From NCBI RefSeq assembly GCF_000189395.1, contig NZ_AEPB01000012.1:46156-110155 (forward strand): DNA of 64,000 bases, given 5' to 3'. The translations under genes and the position numbers were made by a program. The DNA is from Planococcus donghaensis MPA1U2. Lineage in GTDB: Bacteria; Bacillota; Bacilli; Bacillales_A; Planococcaceae. The notes beneath the pieces are model-generated. The model made no database searches and was not told the DNA's origin. It saw nothing but the letters and a program-made list of their open reading frames with translations. Of the stretch, positions 1 through 9,460 are shown piece after piece (position 1 is the stretch's first letter; each line of letters starts with the position of its first letter).

Positions 1-950
1 GTTTAATTATTGGCACAGATGAAGAAAGTGAATTCCGCTGCATGGAACGCTATTTTCAAACAGAAGAAATGCCAGCAATAGCTTTTACTCCAGATGCTGA
101 TTTTCCGATTATTAATGCAGAAAAAGGAATCGCATCTTTAGTTTTCTCGACATTTTCCATGCATGAAGATGCAATTTTAGAATCGTTTATTGCTGGACAC
201 CGAACCAATATGGTGCCTGACAAAGCAACGGCGATTTTAAATGGGCAGTTAGCGGAATGGCAAGAAGATTTCCGAGCTTTTTGCAAAAAACATGATGTAA
301 CAGGCAAAGTTGAACAGCATAACGGTTCGACAGAATTAACGTTAAATGGAAAATCAGCACATGCAATGGAGCCGGAAGATGGCATTAATGCCGGAGTGTT
401 ACTAGCTGTATTTTTGAAAGACCGCTTAGAAGGCGATGGCCAAAAGTTTGTTGAATTTGTGGCAGATACGTTTTACAAAGATTCGCGTGGACGTAAACTT
501 GGATTGGATTTTACGGATGAACAATCTGGAGATACAACTTTTAATGCCGGAATTATTCGGTTTGAAAAAAAGAAAACCGCTATGATTACCGTAAGTATGC
601 GATACTCGATTAGCTATCCATTCAAAGAAAAAATCGATACGTATCAGTTAAAAGATTTTGTACTGGACATTGCGTCCAATTCTCCTCCTCATTATGTGGA
701 CGAAAACGATCCGTTTATCAAAACGCTACAAAGCGCATATGAAAATCAAACGGGTGAAAAAGCAAATCTAATCGCCATTGGCGGAGGCACTTATGCGCGC
801 GTATTAGACAAAGGTGTGGCTTTTGGGATGCTGTTTCCTGGCGAACCCGATGTTGCTCACCAGGCGGATGAATTTGTCGACATCGACAATTTAATAAAAG
901 CGACTGCCATTTACGCAGAAGCAATTTATCAATTAGCTTGTAAAAAATGA
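1..950 (+). CDS. pepV: Dipeptidase PepV, M20 family (5' end outside window)
   Basis: C-terminal part of a zinc dipeptidase that cleaves dipeptides in the cytoplasm. Reading from base 3, the frame is open from the window edge. It starts with a GTDEESE segment, the glutamate pair that in PepV supplies the catalytic base and a zinc ligand. PDADFPIINAEKG follows, with a further metal aspartate, and VAHQADE near the end carries the last metal histidine. The lid domain lies between. About 315 residues are present of a family length near 465, so roughly a third is missing upstream. The stop overlaps the region where the dat ribosome-binding site begins, so the two are probably co-transcribed. Identification is firm. 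Confidence 0.93.
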   Translation, partial: LIIGTDEESEFRCMERYFQTEEMPAIAFTPDADFPIINAEKGIASLVFSTFSMHEDAILESFIAGHRTNMVPDKATAILNGQLAEWQEDFRAFCKKHDVTGKVEQHNGSTELTLNGKSAHAMEPEDGINAGVLLAVFLKDRLEGDGQKFVEFVADTFYKDSRGRKLGLDFTDEQSGDTTFNAGIIRFEKKKTAMITVSMRYSISYPFKEKIDTYQLKDFVLDIASNSPPHYVDENDPFIKTLQSAYENQTGEKANLIAIGGGTYARVLDKGVAFGMLFPGEPDVAHQADEFVDIDNLIKATAIYAEAIYQLACKK

Positions 951-967
951 GGAAAGAAGGAATGGAT

Positions 968-1816
968 ATGGATTTGATATTGCACAATGGAGAATTTATT
1001 CGTGAAGAAGATTTAGTAATTTCGAGAGAAGATCGTGGTTATCAGTTTGGTGACGGAATTTATGAAGTAATTCGTGTATATGATGGCAATTTGTTTACAG
1101 CTAAAGAACATATTGACCGATTTTACGACAGTGCTGACAAAATCAAAATCGTCATTCCTTATACAAAAGACGTTTTCCATAAAATGATCTACGATTTTGT
1201 TGAAGTAAACAATATTGAAACGGGCCAAGTATACGTGCAAATCACACGTGGTGCTGCAGAACGTCAACATCAATTTCCGACACAAGCTACGCCAGTGATT
1301 ATCGGTAATACAAAATCAGTTGAACGTCCTATTGCAAGCTTAAACTCAGGCGTTACGGCTAAATTTATCGAAGATATTCGTTGGTTGCGCTGTGATATTA
1401 AAAGCTTAAACTTGCTTGGCAACGTATTGGCGAAGCAAGAAGCATACGAAGAAGGATTTTTTGAAGCAATCTTGCACCGCGGAGAAACGGTAACAGAAGG
1501 TTGTTCATCGAATATGTACGGTATTAAAAATGGCACTCTTTATACGCATCCTGCAAACAACCTTATTTTAAATGGGATTACAAGAAGAGTAATTCTTGAA
1601 CTATGTGAAGAATTAGAAATTCCGGTAGAAGAAAGACCATTTACAAAAACGGAAGCTCTTGAAATGGATGAATTCATCATGTCTTCAACGACTACGGAAG
1701 TAATGCCAGTGGTAGCGATTGGCGACCATAAAATTGGTCAAGGCGTACCTGGAGAATTGACGCGTAAGCTACAAACAGCATTTGAAGCACGCATACAAGT
1801 TGGCGTGAAATCTTAA
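968..1816 (+). CDS. dat: D-alanine aminotransferase
   Basis: PLP-dependent class IV aminotransferase that interconverts D-alanine and 2-oxoglutarate with pyruvate and D-glutamate, supplying D-amino acids for peptidoglycan. EDRGYQFGDGIYEVIRVY near the N-terminus is the family signature. The PLP lysine is most likely the one in CDIKSLNLLGN, and EAILHRGETVTEG and SSTTTEVMPV follow. The start at 968 gives MDLILHNGEF, fits the family N-terminus, and lies 7 bases after AGAAGG. An ATG at 962 is the alternative, and one at 947 overlaps pepV. It follows pepV closely, probably in one transcript, and ends in a strong terminator. Confidence 0.93.
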   Translation: MDLILHNGEFIREEDLVISREDRGYQFGDGIYEVIRVYDGNLFTAKEHIDRFYDSADKIKIVIPYTKDVFHKMIYDFVEVNNIETGQVYVQITRGAAERQHQFPTQATPVIIGNTKSVERPIASLNSGVTAKFIEDIRWLRCDIKSLNLLGNVLAKQEAYEEGFFEAILHRGETVTEGCSSNMYGIKNGTLYTHPANNLILNGITRRVILELCEELEIPVEERPFTKTEALEMDEFIMSSTTTEVMPVVAIGDHKIGQGVPGELTRKLQTAFEARIQVGVKS

Positions 1817-1828
1817 AGTAAAAATAAA

Positions 1829-1861
1829 AGTGATTGGCTCCGGCCAATCACTATTTTTTTG
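1829..1861 (+). terminator. Rho-independent terminator after dat
   Basis: The stem TGATTGG/CCAATCA, with a short GC-rich loop, is followed by eight T residues. It closes the pepV-dat transcript. Confidence 0.85.
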
Positions 1862-1900
1862 CGCTTATTAGCGTGTTAAACTAGATTCAGGTGATGCAAA

Positions 1901-2464
1901 ATGAAACCACATTATTTTATTGGGATTAAAATTCCAAAAGACATAGCTGAAAACTTGGCGACAGAACGTGAAAGTTGGCAATTGCAAAGTCACAAAAGGC
2001 TAACGCCAGCACAAGATATGCATATTACTTTATTGTTTATCGGCGAAGACGTGCATAGTGAAATCGAACAAGTCGAAAAAATGCTGGGGACCATTAAGCA
2101 AAAAGCTTTTACAGTAAGTATCAATGGCATTAAATCTTTTGGGAATCCATCAACACCGCGTATTATTTATGCCTCTCTTGAAACGAGTCAGGAGTTAGAC
2201 GAGCTGCAACAGCAAGTGCATAAATCCGTGGAACCGTTGCAAATTAAACCCGATCCAAAGAAATTTGTGCCACATATCACGTTGGCTAGCAGATGGGCAG
2301 GGGGAGAACCAACTGAACGCCAATTTTCAATTGCCACTATGCGATTTGATGTAACCGAGTTTTCGTTGTTCCGAATTGCACCGAAAGAAATGCCACGGTA
2401 CCAAAAAATCGTAAATTATAAGTTAGAAAATGCATCTACTACATCTAAAGGCGAGTGTTTATGA
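1901..2464 (+). CDS. thpR: RNA 2',3'-cyclic phosphodiesterase (ThpR/LigT family)
   Basis: A 2H phosphoesterase of 187 residues. The two catalytic HxTL motifs that define the family are present: HITLLFIG from about residue 41 and HITLAS near residue 126. Family members open 2',3'-cyclic phosphates to 2'-phosphomonoesters, and some ligate tRNA halves in vitro; the physiological role is poorly known. The start lies behind a GGTGATG box. The stop overlaps the ATG of the next gene as ATGA (2461-2464), so the two are probably translationally coupled. This pairing with a lipid kinase and then trmB belongs to the conserved Bacillales neighbourhood. Confidence 0.88.
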   Translation: MKPHYFIGIKIPKDIAENLATERESWQLQSHKRLTPAQDMHITLLFIGEDVHSEIEQVEKMLGTIKQKAFTVSINGIKSFGNPSTPRIIYASLETSQELDELQQQVHKSVEPLQIKPDPKKFVPHITLASRWAGGEPTERQFSIATMRFDVTEFSLFRIAPKEMPRYQKIVNYKLENASTTSKGECL

Positions 2465-3369
2465 AAACGGTATTTATTATTAACCCTACAGCTGGTAATG
2501 GCCGGGCGTTAAAACAGTGGCTGCGCTTTGAAAAGACGCTCCACTTCCCATACGAACACATACTAACGGAATTTCCAGGGCATGCTACGGCAATTGCTGC
2601 CGCTTATAAAAACGAAGAGCAACAAGTTTTGTTAATCGGCTTTGGCGGTGATGGGACATTGCGTGAAATTGTGGTAGGAGCAGCGGGCGCCAAAAAGATA
2701 ATTGTTGGATCTGTAGCGGCAGGCTCGGGCAATGATTTTGCTAGAGCTTATGGCACGTTTAAAGATGCGCGGGCAATTGAACAGTTTCAAAAAAACCTTC
2801 ATGTTAAACGTCAAGACCTAGGTGAATTTGAGAACGGACAACCCTTTCAATTTGTCAGCAGTTCAGGAATTGGTTTTGATGCGGAGATCACAATCGCTGT
2901 AAATCAGTCTGTTCTCAAGAAAAAACTAAATCAGTTTGGCCTTGGAAAAATAGCTTATTACTTATATGTTATCAAGACTTTAGTGAAGTTTGAAACCTTT
3001 ACATTGACGGTTCAAAGCGAAAGCGAAACCTTTGTTTATCAAGACGTTTGGTTAGCAACTGTAAGCAATCAACCATATTTCGGTGGAGGCATGAAAATCT
3101 CTCCTGCTTCCTACACAGATGATGGGTTGCTCGAATTGACAGTTGTTCATCAAATATCCCGTTTGAAACTCTTGCTCGTTTTTGGTACGGTATTCAGCGG
3201 AGCACATACACGTTTCAAAGAGGTCAGCCAAATGAGCAGCTCAGAATTCCGGCTGTCATCTGACAAATCGGTTTTTCGCCATGTGGATGGGGACGATGCT
3301 GGGATGAGCCCTCAAAACGAAATGGTCGTCTATGCAGTTAGTCCACATAATTGGTTATCAATAAATTAA
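2461..3369 (+). CDS. Diacylglycerol/lipid kinase family protein
   Basis: Member of the DAGK catalytic-domain family (YegS/DgkB/BmrU type) that phosphorylates diacylglycerol or a related lipid with ATP at the membrane face. The nucleotide loop GFGGDGTLREI lies at about residue 60 and GSGNDFARAYG at about 85; DGLLEL and the C-terminal beta domain follow. At 302 residues it has the usual length. The ATG at 2461 is chosen over an in-frame GTG six bases earlier because it forms the ATGA overlap with thpR. Which lipid it uses cannot be told from sequence, so no symbol is given. Confidence 0.87.
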   Translation: MKTVFIINPTAGNGRALKQWLRFEKTLHFPYEHILTEFPGHATAIAAAYKNEEQQVLLIGFGGDGTLREIVVGAAGAKKIIVGSVAAGSGNDFARAYGTFKDARAIEQFQKNLHVKRQDLGEFENGQPFQFVSSSGIGFDAEITIAVNQSVLKKKLNQFGLGKIAYYLYVIKTLVKFETFTLTVQSESETFVYQDVWLATVSNQPYFGGGMKISPASYTDDGLLELTVVHQISRLKLLLVFGTVFSGAHTRFKEVSQMSSSEFRLSSDKSVFRHVDGDDAGMSPQNEMVVYAVSPHNWLSIN

Positions 3370-3393
3370 TGGAAAATAGAAAGAGGATGAAAT

Positions 3394-4035
3394 ATGAGAT
3401 CACGTTTTAAACCATGGGCAGCAGATTTAATCGATTCACATCCGGAAATTGTTATTCCGAACCCAGAAGAGAAAAAAGGGAATTGGCAAGAAGTCTTTGG
3501 TAACAAAAATCCGTTGCATATTGAAGCTGGCACAGGGAAAGGCCGCTTTATCACCGGGATGGCTAAAGCAAATCCAGACATTAATTACATCGGTATTGAA
3601 TTATTCGACAGCGTCATTGTTACGGCTCTTGAGACTGTACTTGAGGAAGAGAACGGGATTCCAAACTTACGCCTTTTAAAAGTCAATGCAAAAAAAATCG
3701 CTGAGTATTTTGAAAAAGGAGAAGTAGACAGATTGTACTTAAACTTCTCAGATCCTTGGCCAAAAACACGTCATGCGAAGCGCCGTTTAACGCATGAATC
3801 TTTTTTGAAACTGTATCAAGCTGTTTTACCTGAAAAAGGTGAAATTCATTTTAAAACCGATAACCGCAAACTTTTTGAATATTCGCTTACGAGCATTTCT
3901 GAATATGGTATGTTATTAACAGATGTCTCCTTAGATCTTCACGATAACGAACCTGAGTGGAACATCATGACCGAATACGAAGAAAAGTTTTCGAAAAAAG
4001 GTCAGCCAATTTACCGGTTAGAAGCACAATTTTAA
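3394..4035 (+). CDS. trmB: tRNA (guanine-N7-)-methyltransferase
   Basis: Uses S-adenosylmethionine to methylate N7 of G46 in the variable loop of tRNAs. The cofactor loop is [11 protein letters not shown] at about residue 47. The family signature [15 protein letters not shown] lies near residue 115 and [12 protein letters not shown] near 150. At 213 residues it matches the family. The start has an AAAGAGGATG box. It lies 24 bases after the lipid kinase and 30 before ytnP, so an operon is likely. Confidence 0.95.
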   Translation: MRSRFKPWAADLIDSHPEIVIPNPEEKKGNWQEVFGNKNPLHIEAGTGKGRFITGMAKANPDINYIGIELFDSVIVTALETVLEEENGIPNLRLLKVNAKKIAEYFEKGEVDRLYLNFSDPWPKTRHAKRRLTHESFLKLYQAVLPEKGEIHFKTDNRKLFEYSLTSISEYGMLLTDVSLDLHDNEPEWNIMTEYEEKFSKKGQPIYRLEAQF

Positions 4036-4065
4036 GCTAGTTGATTTAGACAAGGGGGAAAAGGG

Positions 4066-4920
4066 ATGCAGAAATTTCAATTTCACGAAATGAACTTAAC
4101 CTGGCTTGATGGGGGAACCACGTTTTTAGACGGGGGTACAATGTTTGGGGTCGTGCCAAAAGTGATTTGGTCGAAACGTTATCCAGTCAATGAAAAAAAC
4201 CAAATCGAATTGCCGACTCACCCAATACTTGTTCAATTCGAAGGGCACAATATATTGATCGATAGCGGTCTTGGTGATGGCAAGTTGACAGAGCGTCAGT
4301 TGCGCAATTTAGGGGTTTCAGAACAGTCCCGTGTAGAAGAAAACTTATCGGAGCTTGGGTTAAAACCGGAAGACATCGATACGGTCTTAATGACTCATTT
4401 ACACGGAGATCATGCAGCAGGACTTACAAAATGGCAAGGAGAAGAGTTGGTTTCAACTTTTCCAAACGCCAAAATTTATGTATCAGCTGTAGAGTGGGAT
4501 GAAATGCAAAATCCAAATATCCGGTCACGCAATACATACTGGAAAGAAAATTGGGAGCCAATTGTCGATCAGGTTGAAACCTTTGAAGAAGAAAAAACTT
4601 TATTCGGTGCAATAACTATGATTCATACAGGCGGTCATTCAAATGGTCACAGTGTTATTAAAATGACAAGTGGCAATGAAACAATTTTGCATATGGGAGA
4701 CATTATGCCAACGCATGCCCACCAAAATCCTTTGTGGGTGTTAGCATTTGATGACTACCCAATGGACTCAATCTACGCGAAAGAAAAGTTGATGAAAGAA
4801 GCGTTAGAAAGCGGTTATTATTTCAGTTTTTACCATGATGCGTATTACCGCATCTTAAAATGGAATGCAGACGGTAAAGAAATTGTTGAATCATTAGTTC
4901 GTAAAGAAAAGAATGTATGA
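4066..4920 (+). CDS. ytnP: YtnP-like metallo-beta-lactamase-fold hydrolase
   Basis: Metallo-beta-lactamase-fold hydrolase of 284 residues. The metal motif [10 protein letters not shown] lies at about residue 109, GGHSNGHS near 189 and [11 protein letters not shown] near 210. In B. subtilis, YtnP is reported as a lactonase-like quorum-quenching enzyme and likewise follows trmB, so family and position agree. The substrate in this organism is inferred, not shown. The start has an AAGGGGGAAAAGGG box. It ends next to a terminator shared with the convergent ytzB. Confidence 0.85.
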   Translation: MQKFQFHEMNLTWLDGGTTFLDGGTMFGVVPKVIWSKRYPVNEKNQIELPTHPILVQFEGHNILIDSGLGDGKLTERQLRNLGVSEQSRVEENLSELGLKPEDIDTVLMTHLHGDHAAGLTKWQGEELVSTFPNAKIYVSAVEWDEMQNPNIRSRNTYWKENWEPIVDQVETFEEEKTLFGAITMIHTGGHSNGHSVIKMTSGNETILHMGDIMPTHAHQNPLWVLAFDDYPMDSIYAKEKLMKEALESGYYFSFYHDAYYRILKWNADGKEIVESLVRKEKNV

Positions 4921-4951
4921 AAAAAAAAGAGCCCCTGGGCTCTTTTTTTAT
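4918..4951. terminator. Bidirectional terminator between ytnP and ytzB
   Basis: The stem AAAGAGCCC/GGGCTCTTT with a tiny loop is flanked by A residues on the left and T residues on the right. It can therefore stop transcripts from both convergent genes. Confidence 0.8.
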
Positions 4952-5262
4952 ACTTGTTTTACTTCGATTACTGCGCCTGTATACGCATCAGCTAAAAATT
5001 CAAATTGTTGAAGTTCGTCTTCTTTATGACGCGTGATGCCGCCTTTATAAACTTCAGTTGTTAACGCATGTTGCTTATAGGGTTCCGTTTTCATGAAAAT
5101 CCATGAACCGTCAATCGGGCCTTCTTCTTTAAATGCAGATTTAACTTCTTTTAAAACGTCATCAGCTGGATATAGTTTTTCTGAACGATTGTAAAGTTCT
5201 TTTACCAAATACGTTGCGGCGATTCCTGTAGCAAATCCAATAAGTAAATCACGATTTCTCAC
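4948..5262 (-). CDS. ytzB: YtzB-like PepSY-domain small protein
   Basis: Small protein of 104 residues with a hydrophobic N-terminal stretch (LLIGFATGIAATYLV, residues 6-20) that probably anchors it in the membrane. A PepSY-like domain follows, with FKEEGPIDGSWI, a central basic part and a C-terminal DAYTGAVIEV strand. PepSY domains are often linked to inhibition or chaperoning of secreted peptidases. No such peptidase is adjacent, so the role is unknown. It is transcribed against ytnP, and its position between ytnP and ytoP matches B. subtilis ytzB. A GGAGGGAT box precedes the start. Confidence 0.75.
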   Translation of the reverse strand: MRNRDLLIGFATGIAATYLVKELYNRSEKLYPADDVLKEVKSAFKEEGPIDGSWIFMKTEPYKQHALTTEVYKGGITRHKEDELQQFEFLADAYTGAVIEVKQV

Positions 5263-5427
5263 TAAAATCCCTCCTCTATTTACTGGATAAATTGTACCAT
5301 AAATATTTTGAAGGGCGAAATGATAGCTTAAAAGTTAGTGTACTTTAAAAAAAGGGTACAAAACTGGAAATTATCTGAATAAAGCTCTAAACTTAATAAA
5401 GGTAACTTACTTAGGGGGAACGTTGAT

Positions 5428-6501
5428 ATGAATTCTGAAACACGTGAAATGTTTAAAACTTTGACAGAACTACCGGGAGCTCCAGGAAATGAGCATGCGG
5501 TTCGTAAATTTATGCGTCAAGAACTAGAAAAGTATTCAGATCGATTAATCCAAGACAATTTGGGAAGCGTTTTTGGTGTCAAAGATGGTCAAGAAGATGG
5601 ACCGCGTATCATGGTAGCAGGTCATATGGATGAAGTTGGGTTTATGGTTACACAAATTACGGATAATGGTATGTTGCGTTTTCAGCCTTTAGGCGGCTGG
5701 TGGAACCAAGTGATGTTGGCAACACGTGTAGACATTATTACTAACGAAAAAACGATTCCAGGTGTTATTGGTTCTATTCCTCCACATTTGCTAAGTGAGG
5801 AATTACGAAGTAAACCAATGGAAATAAAAAATATGCTTATCGATATCGGAGCAGACAGCAAAGAAGATGCAGTAGCGCTTGGCATTCGCCCAGGTCAGCA
5901 AATTGTACCTTTTAGTCCGTTTACACCAATGGCGAATGATAAAAAAATTATGGCAAAAGCTTGGGATAATCGTTACGGTTGTGGTTTAGCAATTGAACTT
6001 TTAAAAGAGCTGAAAGATGAAAAATTGCCAAACCAATTGTTTTCTGGAGCAACCGTAATGGAAGAAGTCGGGTTACGCGGTGCACAAACTGCGGCAACGA
6101 TGATTCAACCAGATTTATTTTTTGCATTAGATGCAAGTCCAGCTAACGATGCAACGGGTGATAAAAACGAATTCGGACAGCTTGGTAAAGGAACTTTATT
6201 GCGCATATTAGATAAGAGCATGGTCACTCACCGAGGCATGCGTGAATTTATACTTGATACAGCTGAAACACATCATATTCCTTATCAATATTTCGTTTCA
6301 CAAGGTGGAACAGATGCAGGTCGCGTACATACAACCAATGAAGGGATCCCGAGTTCCGTAATTGGAATTTGTTCTCGCTATATCCATACTTCAGCATCTA
6401 TCATTCATACAGATGATTATGCAGCAGCGAAAGAATTGCTGACAAAGTTAGTGAAAGCAACAGACCGCACAACTCTAGAAACCATGAAACAAAATGTGTA
6501 A
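5428..6501 (+). CDS. ytoP: M42 family metallo-aminopeptidase (YtoP)
   Basis: Dinuclear metal aminopeptidase of the glutamyl/deblocking aminopeptidase family (M42), 357 residues, cytoplasmic. The metal and catalytic motifs run in order: AGHMDEVGF (about residue 66), AWDNRYGCG (177), EEVGLRGAQ (212), ALDASPAND (234) and [11 protein letters not shown] (293). Members form large hollow complexes that trim peptides from the N-terminus. The start follows TTAGGGGGAACG. It is divergent from ytzB, with 165 bases of shared upstream DNA. Confidence 0.93.
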   Translation: MNSETREMFKTLTELPGAPGNEHAVRKFMRQELEKYSDRLIQDNLGSVFGVKDGQEDGPRIMVAGHMDEVGFMVTQITDNGMLRFQPLGGWWNQVMLATRVDIITNEKTIPGVIGSIPPHLLSEELRSKPMEIKNMLIDIGADSKEDAVALGIRPGQQIVPFSPFTPMANDKKIMAKAWDNRYGCGLAIELLKELKDEKLPNQLFSGATVMEEVGLRGAQTAATMIQPDLFFALDASPANDATGDKNEFGQLGKGTLLRILDKSMVTHRGMREFILDTAETHHIPYQYFVSQGGTDAGRVHTTNEGIPSSVIGICSRYIHTSASIIHTDDYAAAKELLTKLVKATDRTTLETMKQNV

Positions 6502-6503
6502 AA

Positions 6504-6528
6504 AAGTGCCCACGGGCTCTTTTTTTTG
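6504..6528 (+). terminator. Probable terminator after ytoP
   Basis: A short GTGCCC/GGGCTC inverted repeat with a very small loop is followed by eight T residues. The stem is weaker than its neighbours, and the next ribosome-binding site begins at once, so read-through into the next gene is possible. Confidence 0.5.
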
Positions 6529-6543
6529 AAAGGAATAACGACA

Positions 6544-7062
6544 ATGAAAAAAATTCGTGCAGCAATAGCATCTAAAAACCCTGCAAAAATCAATGCCGTA
6601 TCAAATGTGCTTAAAAATATGGAATGGACAGTTGACTTATCAGCGATTGATGCGGATTCAGAAGTATCGGCTCAGCCTTTTTCACAACTAGAAACCCGTC
6701 AAGGTGCTGTCAATCGAGCAAAAAACGCATTGGGAGAATATGATTTTGCGATTGGATTAGAAGGCGGCGTGTATGAAATGGAAGGGATATTGTTCTTATG
6801 CAACTGGGGTGCACTCGCCACTCAGGATGGACATGTATTTACCGCTGCCGGTGCTCAAATACCACTGCCCGAAGAAATTGCAGACGATCTGCGAAAAGGC
6901 ACAGAGCTCGGACCGATTATGGACGAATATGCTAATGAAAGTGGAATTCGCCAACACAAAGGCGCGATCGGTATTTTAACGAACGGTCTGGTGAACCGAG
7001 GAGAAATGTTTGGACATGTCGTTAAATTATTGATTGGTCAGTATCAACGACACAGCGATTAA
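6544..7062 (+). CDS. DUF84 family inosine/xanthosine triphosphatase (YjjX-like)
   Basis: 172 residues of the DUF84 (non-canonical purine NTP phosphatase) family, which removes ITP/XTP so they are not built into nucleic acid. Visible signatures are the ASKNPAKINAV opening, a central acidic DADSEVSAQP, and GLEGGVYEMEG. GHVVKLL closes the protein. The ATG at 6544 is preceded by GAAAGGA at a good distance; an in-frame TTG at 6526 lies too close to the terminator. Enzymatic activity is inferred from the family. Confidence 0.82.
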   Translation: MKKIRAAIASKNPAKINAVSNVLKNMEWTVDLSAIDADSEVSAQPFSQLETRQGAVNRAKNALGEYDFAIGLEGGVYEMEGILFLCNWGALATQDGHVFTAAGAQIPLPEEIADDLRKGTELGPIMDEYANESGIRQHKGAIGILTNGLVNRGEMFGHVVKLLIGQYQRHSD

Positions 7063-7121
7063 GTTGCATGTCCTTGTAAACACCTTTAAAATAAATAGCA
7101 GTAATGTCAGGGGGAATGAGC

Positions 7122-7637
7122 GTGCCTCGAGCTAGATGGATGGTGTTGTTACTTTTTTCAGTCGGACTAATGGCTGGCTGTAGCGCTACATCAGAAAACC
7201 TGGTTGTTCAAGGAGTATCGAACGCGCGTGACGCGTTTGAAGCAGAACCGAAATCAGATAATGAAAAAATTGGCCAAACCGCTCTCTACGTGCCTAATGG
7301 CTATGTTATTGAAGAACTGCAAGATGACTTTAACGGTTTAATCACCAATGGCGGCGATTCGTTTTCTTTGGCTATTAATCCGAATGAAAAAGCAACGAGC
7401 ACATTGTTTTACGATTTGCAAAAAGTAAATCCAAAACAATTATGGTTGGTAGATGAAAAATTTCGTCAAAATGGTCGTTTTGGTTTTGTAACCGTAACAG
7501 AAATTGCAGAAGATAAGTTGGAACTTGTAGTTGGAGCTGGTGGTGTTAAAATGACAACCATTTCAACAGAAAACGACTTTCCTAAAAATATAGACTGGAT
7601 GATGAAAACGGTTCGTTCAGTAGAACTTGATGAATAG
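7122..7637 (+). CDS. Predicted membrane lipoprotein of unknown function
   Basis: About 171 residues beginning with a classical lipoprotein signal: a basic start (PRAR), a hydrophobic run and the lipobox LMAGC, so the cysteine at about residue 19 would be lipid-modified and the protein anchored outside the membrane. The mature part is acidic and shows no domain I recognise. A GTG start at 7122 is chosen because CAGGGGG sits 7 bases upstream; ATGs at 7116 and 7104 overlap or precede that box. It lies 12 bases upstream of ytpP, probably co-transcribed. I recall no gene at this place in B. subtilis. Confidence 0.7.
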   Translation: MPRARWMVLLLFSVGLMAGCSATSENLVVQGVSNARDAFEAEPKSDNEKIGQTALYVPNGYVIEELQDDFNGLITNGGDSFSLAINPNEKATSTLFYDLQKVNPKQLWLVDEKFRQNGRFGFVTVTEIAEDKLELVVGAGGVKMTTISTENDFPKNIDWMMKTVRSVELDE

Positions 7638-7649
7638 GAGATTGACCCA

Positions 7650-7967
7650 ATGAGAAAATTACAATCGACTGAGGAATTTCATACATTAACAAAAGAACCA
7701 GCTACAATTTTTATGTTTACAGCAGGTTGGTGTCCAGATTGTCGTGTTATCGATCCAATTTTGCCTGAAATTGAAGAAAAATTCTCAGACTATACGTTTG
7801 TATCGGTAGATCGCGATCAGTTTATTGATTTGTGCATCGAGTTGGATATCTATGGTATCCCTAGTTTTCTAGCCTACTCGAATGGTCAAGAAACGGGCCG
7901 TTATGTAAGCAAAGATCGTAAAACACAGGCAGAAATCGAAGCGTTTATTTCGAACTTGTCACAATAA
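7650..7967 (+). CDS. ytpP: Thioredoxin-like protein YtpP
   Basis: 105-residue thioredoxin fold with the active-site motif WCPDC at about residue 27. The cis-proline loop YGIPSF follows near residue 71. The CPDC site differs from the CGPC of canonical thioredoxin, which is typical of YtpP. It probably acts as a thiol-disulfide reductase, and related proteins have been linked to bacillithiol redox chemistry. The start follows TAGGAGATTG. The stop is followed by a strong terminator. Confidence 0.88.
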   Translation: MRKLQSTEEFHTLTKEPATIFMFTAGWCPDCRVIDPILPEIEEKFSDYTFVSVDRDQFIDLCIELDIYGIPSFLAYSNGQETGRYVSKDRKTQAEIEAFISNLSQ

Positions 7968-7972
7968 CAATA

Positions 7973-8010
7973 AAAACGGTTCGCCTAAATAGGCTGAACC
8001 GTTTATTTAT
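7973..8010 (+). terminator. Terminator after ytpP
   Basis: AAACGGTTC and GAACCGTTT, with an inner CCT/AGG pairing and a one-base bulge, are followed by ATTTATTTATG. The stem is strong but the T tract is broken. The ytpQ ribosome-binding site follows directly. Confidence 0.65.
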
Positions 8011-8030
8011 GAAAGTGAGGCAAAACAACG

Positions 8031-8846
8031 ATGAAATCTACAGAACTTTTTAATATACTAAGAGAGCGCATGCCAAGCCGCCAACTAGAATGGCGTTTTG
8101 ACCGCGAGAAAGATGTAGCAAATATTCAACATAAAGAATTGGGAAAAGGCATGAGCATTTCCTTACCGCAAGTCATCAATCGATTTGACGCAAAAGGTGA
8201 TTCAGCAATTCAAGAAATCGTTTATACAATTACAGAAACGTTTGAAGCAATGGAAAGAGAAGCAAAAGGTGAAATGAAATCGACGGAGCATATTTTTCCA
8301 GTTATTCGGTCAACTTCATTCCCATTAGAATCAAATGATGGCCATAAGTTTATTACGGCTGAACATACGGCAGAAACACGCATTTATTTTGCATTAGACG
8401 CTGGTACTACCTATCGCTTAATTGACGAAAATGTGGTAAATTCATTAAGTCTGACTGAAGAACAGATTAAAGAAATCGCGAAATTTCAAGTGAAAAAGCT
8501 AAAAACTGCTGTAAAAGAAGACCATGTTGCTGGGAATGTCTTTTATTTTTTAAATGAAAATGATGGATATGACGCTTCAAGAGTGTTGAACGAATCATTT
8601 TTAAAAGAAATGAAAACAAAAATTACGGGGGATATGACCGTATCTGTACCTCATCAAGATGTATTGATAATCGGAGATATCCGAAATGAAACGGGATACG
8701 ATGTGCTCGCACAAATGGCTATGCATTTCTTTACGAATGGCAAAGTGCCGATCACTTCCTTATCGTTCATTTATGAAAATGACGAATTAGAGCCGATATT
8801 TATTATGGCAAAAAATAGACCTAACGAGGAGAACGATAAAAAATGA
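8031..8846 (+). CDS. ytpQ: DUF1444 family protein YtpQ
   Basis: 271-residue cytoplasmic protein of the DUF1444 family, conserved in Bacillales between ytpP and ytpR. No catalytic motif is recognisable and the function is unknown. A charged N-terminal domain is followed by a C-terminal alpha/beta region with FIYENDELEPIFIMAKNR near the end. The start follows a GTGAGGC box. The stop overlaps the ytpR ATG as ATGA (8843-8846), indicating translational coupling. Confidence 0.85.
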   Translation: MKSTELFNILRERMPSRQLEWRFDREKDVANIQHKELGKGMSISLPQVINRFDAKGDSAIQEIVYTITETFEAMEREAKGEMKSTEHIFPVIRSTSFPLESNDGHKFITAEHTAETRIYFALDAGTTYRLIDENVVNSLSLTEEQIKEIAKFQVKKLKTAVKEDHVAGNVFYFLNENDGYDASRVLNESFLKEMKTKITGDMTVSVPHQDVLIIGDIRNETGYDVLAQMAMHFFTNGKVPITSLSFIYENDELEPIFIMAKNRPNEENDKK

Positions 8847-9454
8847 ATGTATTTTACAACAAAGAAGGAATTGGCGATGTGTTGCTCGTACAACTACAAA
8901 CAGAAACTCCAGAAAAAATTCATCCTGAACAATTTGGGGACATTACGTTGATCAAAGACGTAGCGGGAACAATTGCTGGATTTAATGTATTTAACGCTTC
9001 TAGTTATACTGACTTGGCTGAAGGCCAACAAATTGAAGTGTCGGAACAGCTTGTTACCTCTTTGCAAAATGCATTGGCTAAAAACGGGGTAGATTTTACG
9101 CTTGAAGTCGATTTTTCACCAAAATTTGTTGTTGGATTTGTTGAGGCAAAAGAAAAGCACCCAAATGCAGATAAATTAAATGTTTGCCAAGTTGTTGTAA
9201 GTGACGAAGAGAAGCTGCAGATTGTATGCGGTGCTCCGAATGTTGAGCAAGGTCAGAAAGTTGTCGTAGCAAAAGTGGGGGCTGTTATGCCTTCTGGAAT
9301 GGTTATTCGCGATGCGGAACTTCGGGGAGTGGCATCGTCTGGAATGATTTGTTCAGCAAAAGAGTTGGCTTTGCCAAATGCACCTGAGGAAAAAGGCATT
9401 CTTGTCTTGTCTGAAGATGCAGAAACTGGCTCAGCTTTCGAAGTAAAGGCGTAA
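8843..9454 (+). CDS. ytpR: tRNA-binding-domain protein YtpR
   Basis: 203 residues. The C-terminal half (about 95-200) is the OB-fold tRNA-binding domain known from the EMAP/PheT-N family, with FVEAKEKHPNADKLNVCQV and IVCGAPNVEQGQKVVVAKVGA as signature strands and SSGMICSAKEL after them. The N-terminal half is a separate DUF4479-type domain. It probably binds structured RNA; its cellular target is not known. It is coupled to ytpQ and lies 6 bases upstream of sftA. Confidence 0.88.
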   Translation: MNVFYNKEGIGDVLLVQLQTETPEKIHPEQFGDITLIKDVAGTIAGFNVFNASSYTDLAEGQQIEVSEQLVTSLQNALAKNGVDFTLEVDFSPKFVVGFVEAKEKHPNADKLNVCQVVVSDEEKLQIVCGAPNVEQGQKVVVAKVGAVMPSGMVIRDAELRGVASSGMICSAKELALPNAPEEKGILVLSEDAETGSAFEVKA

Positions 9455-9460
9455 GGCATT

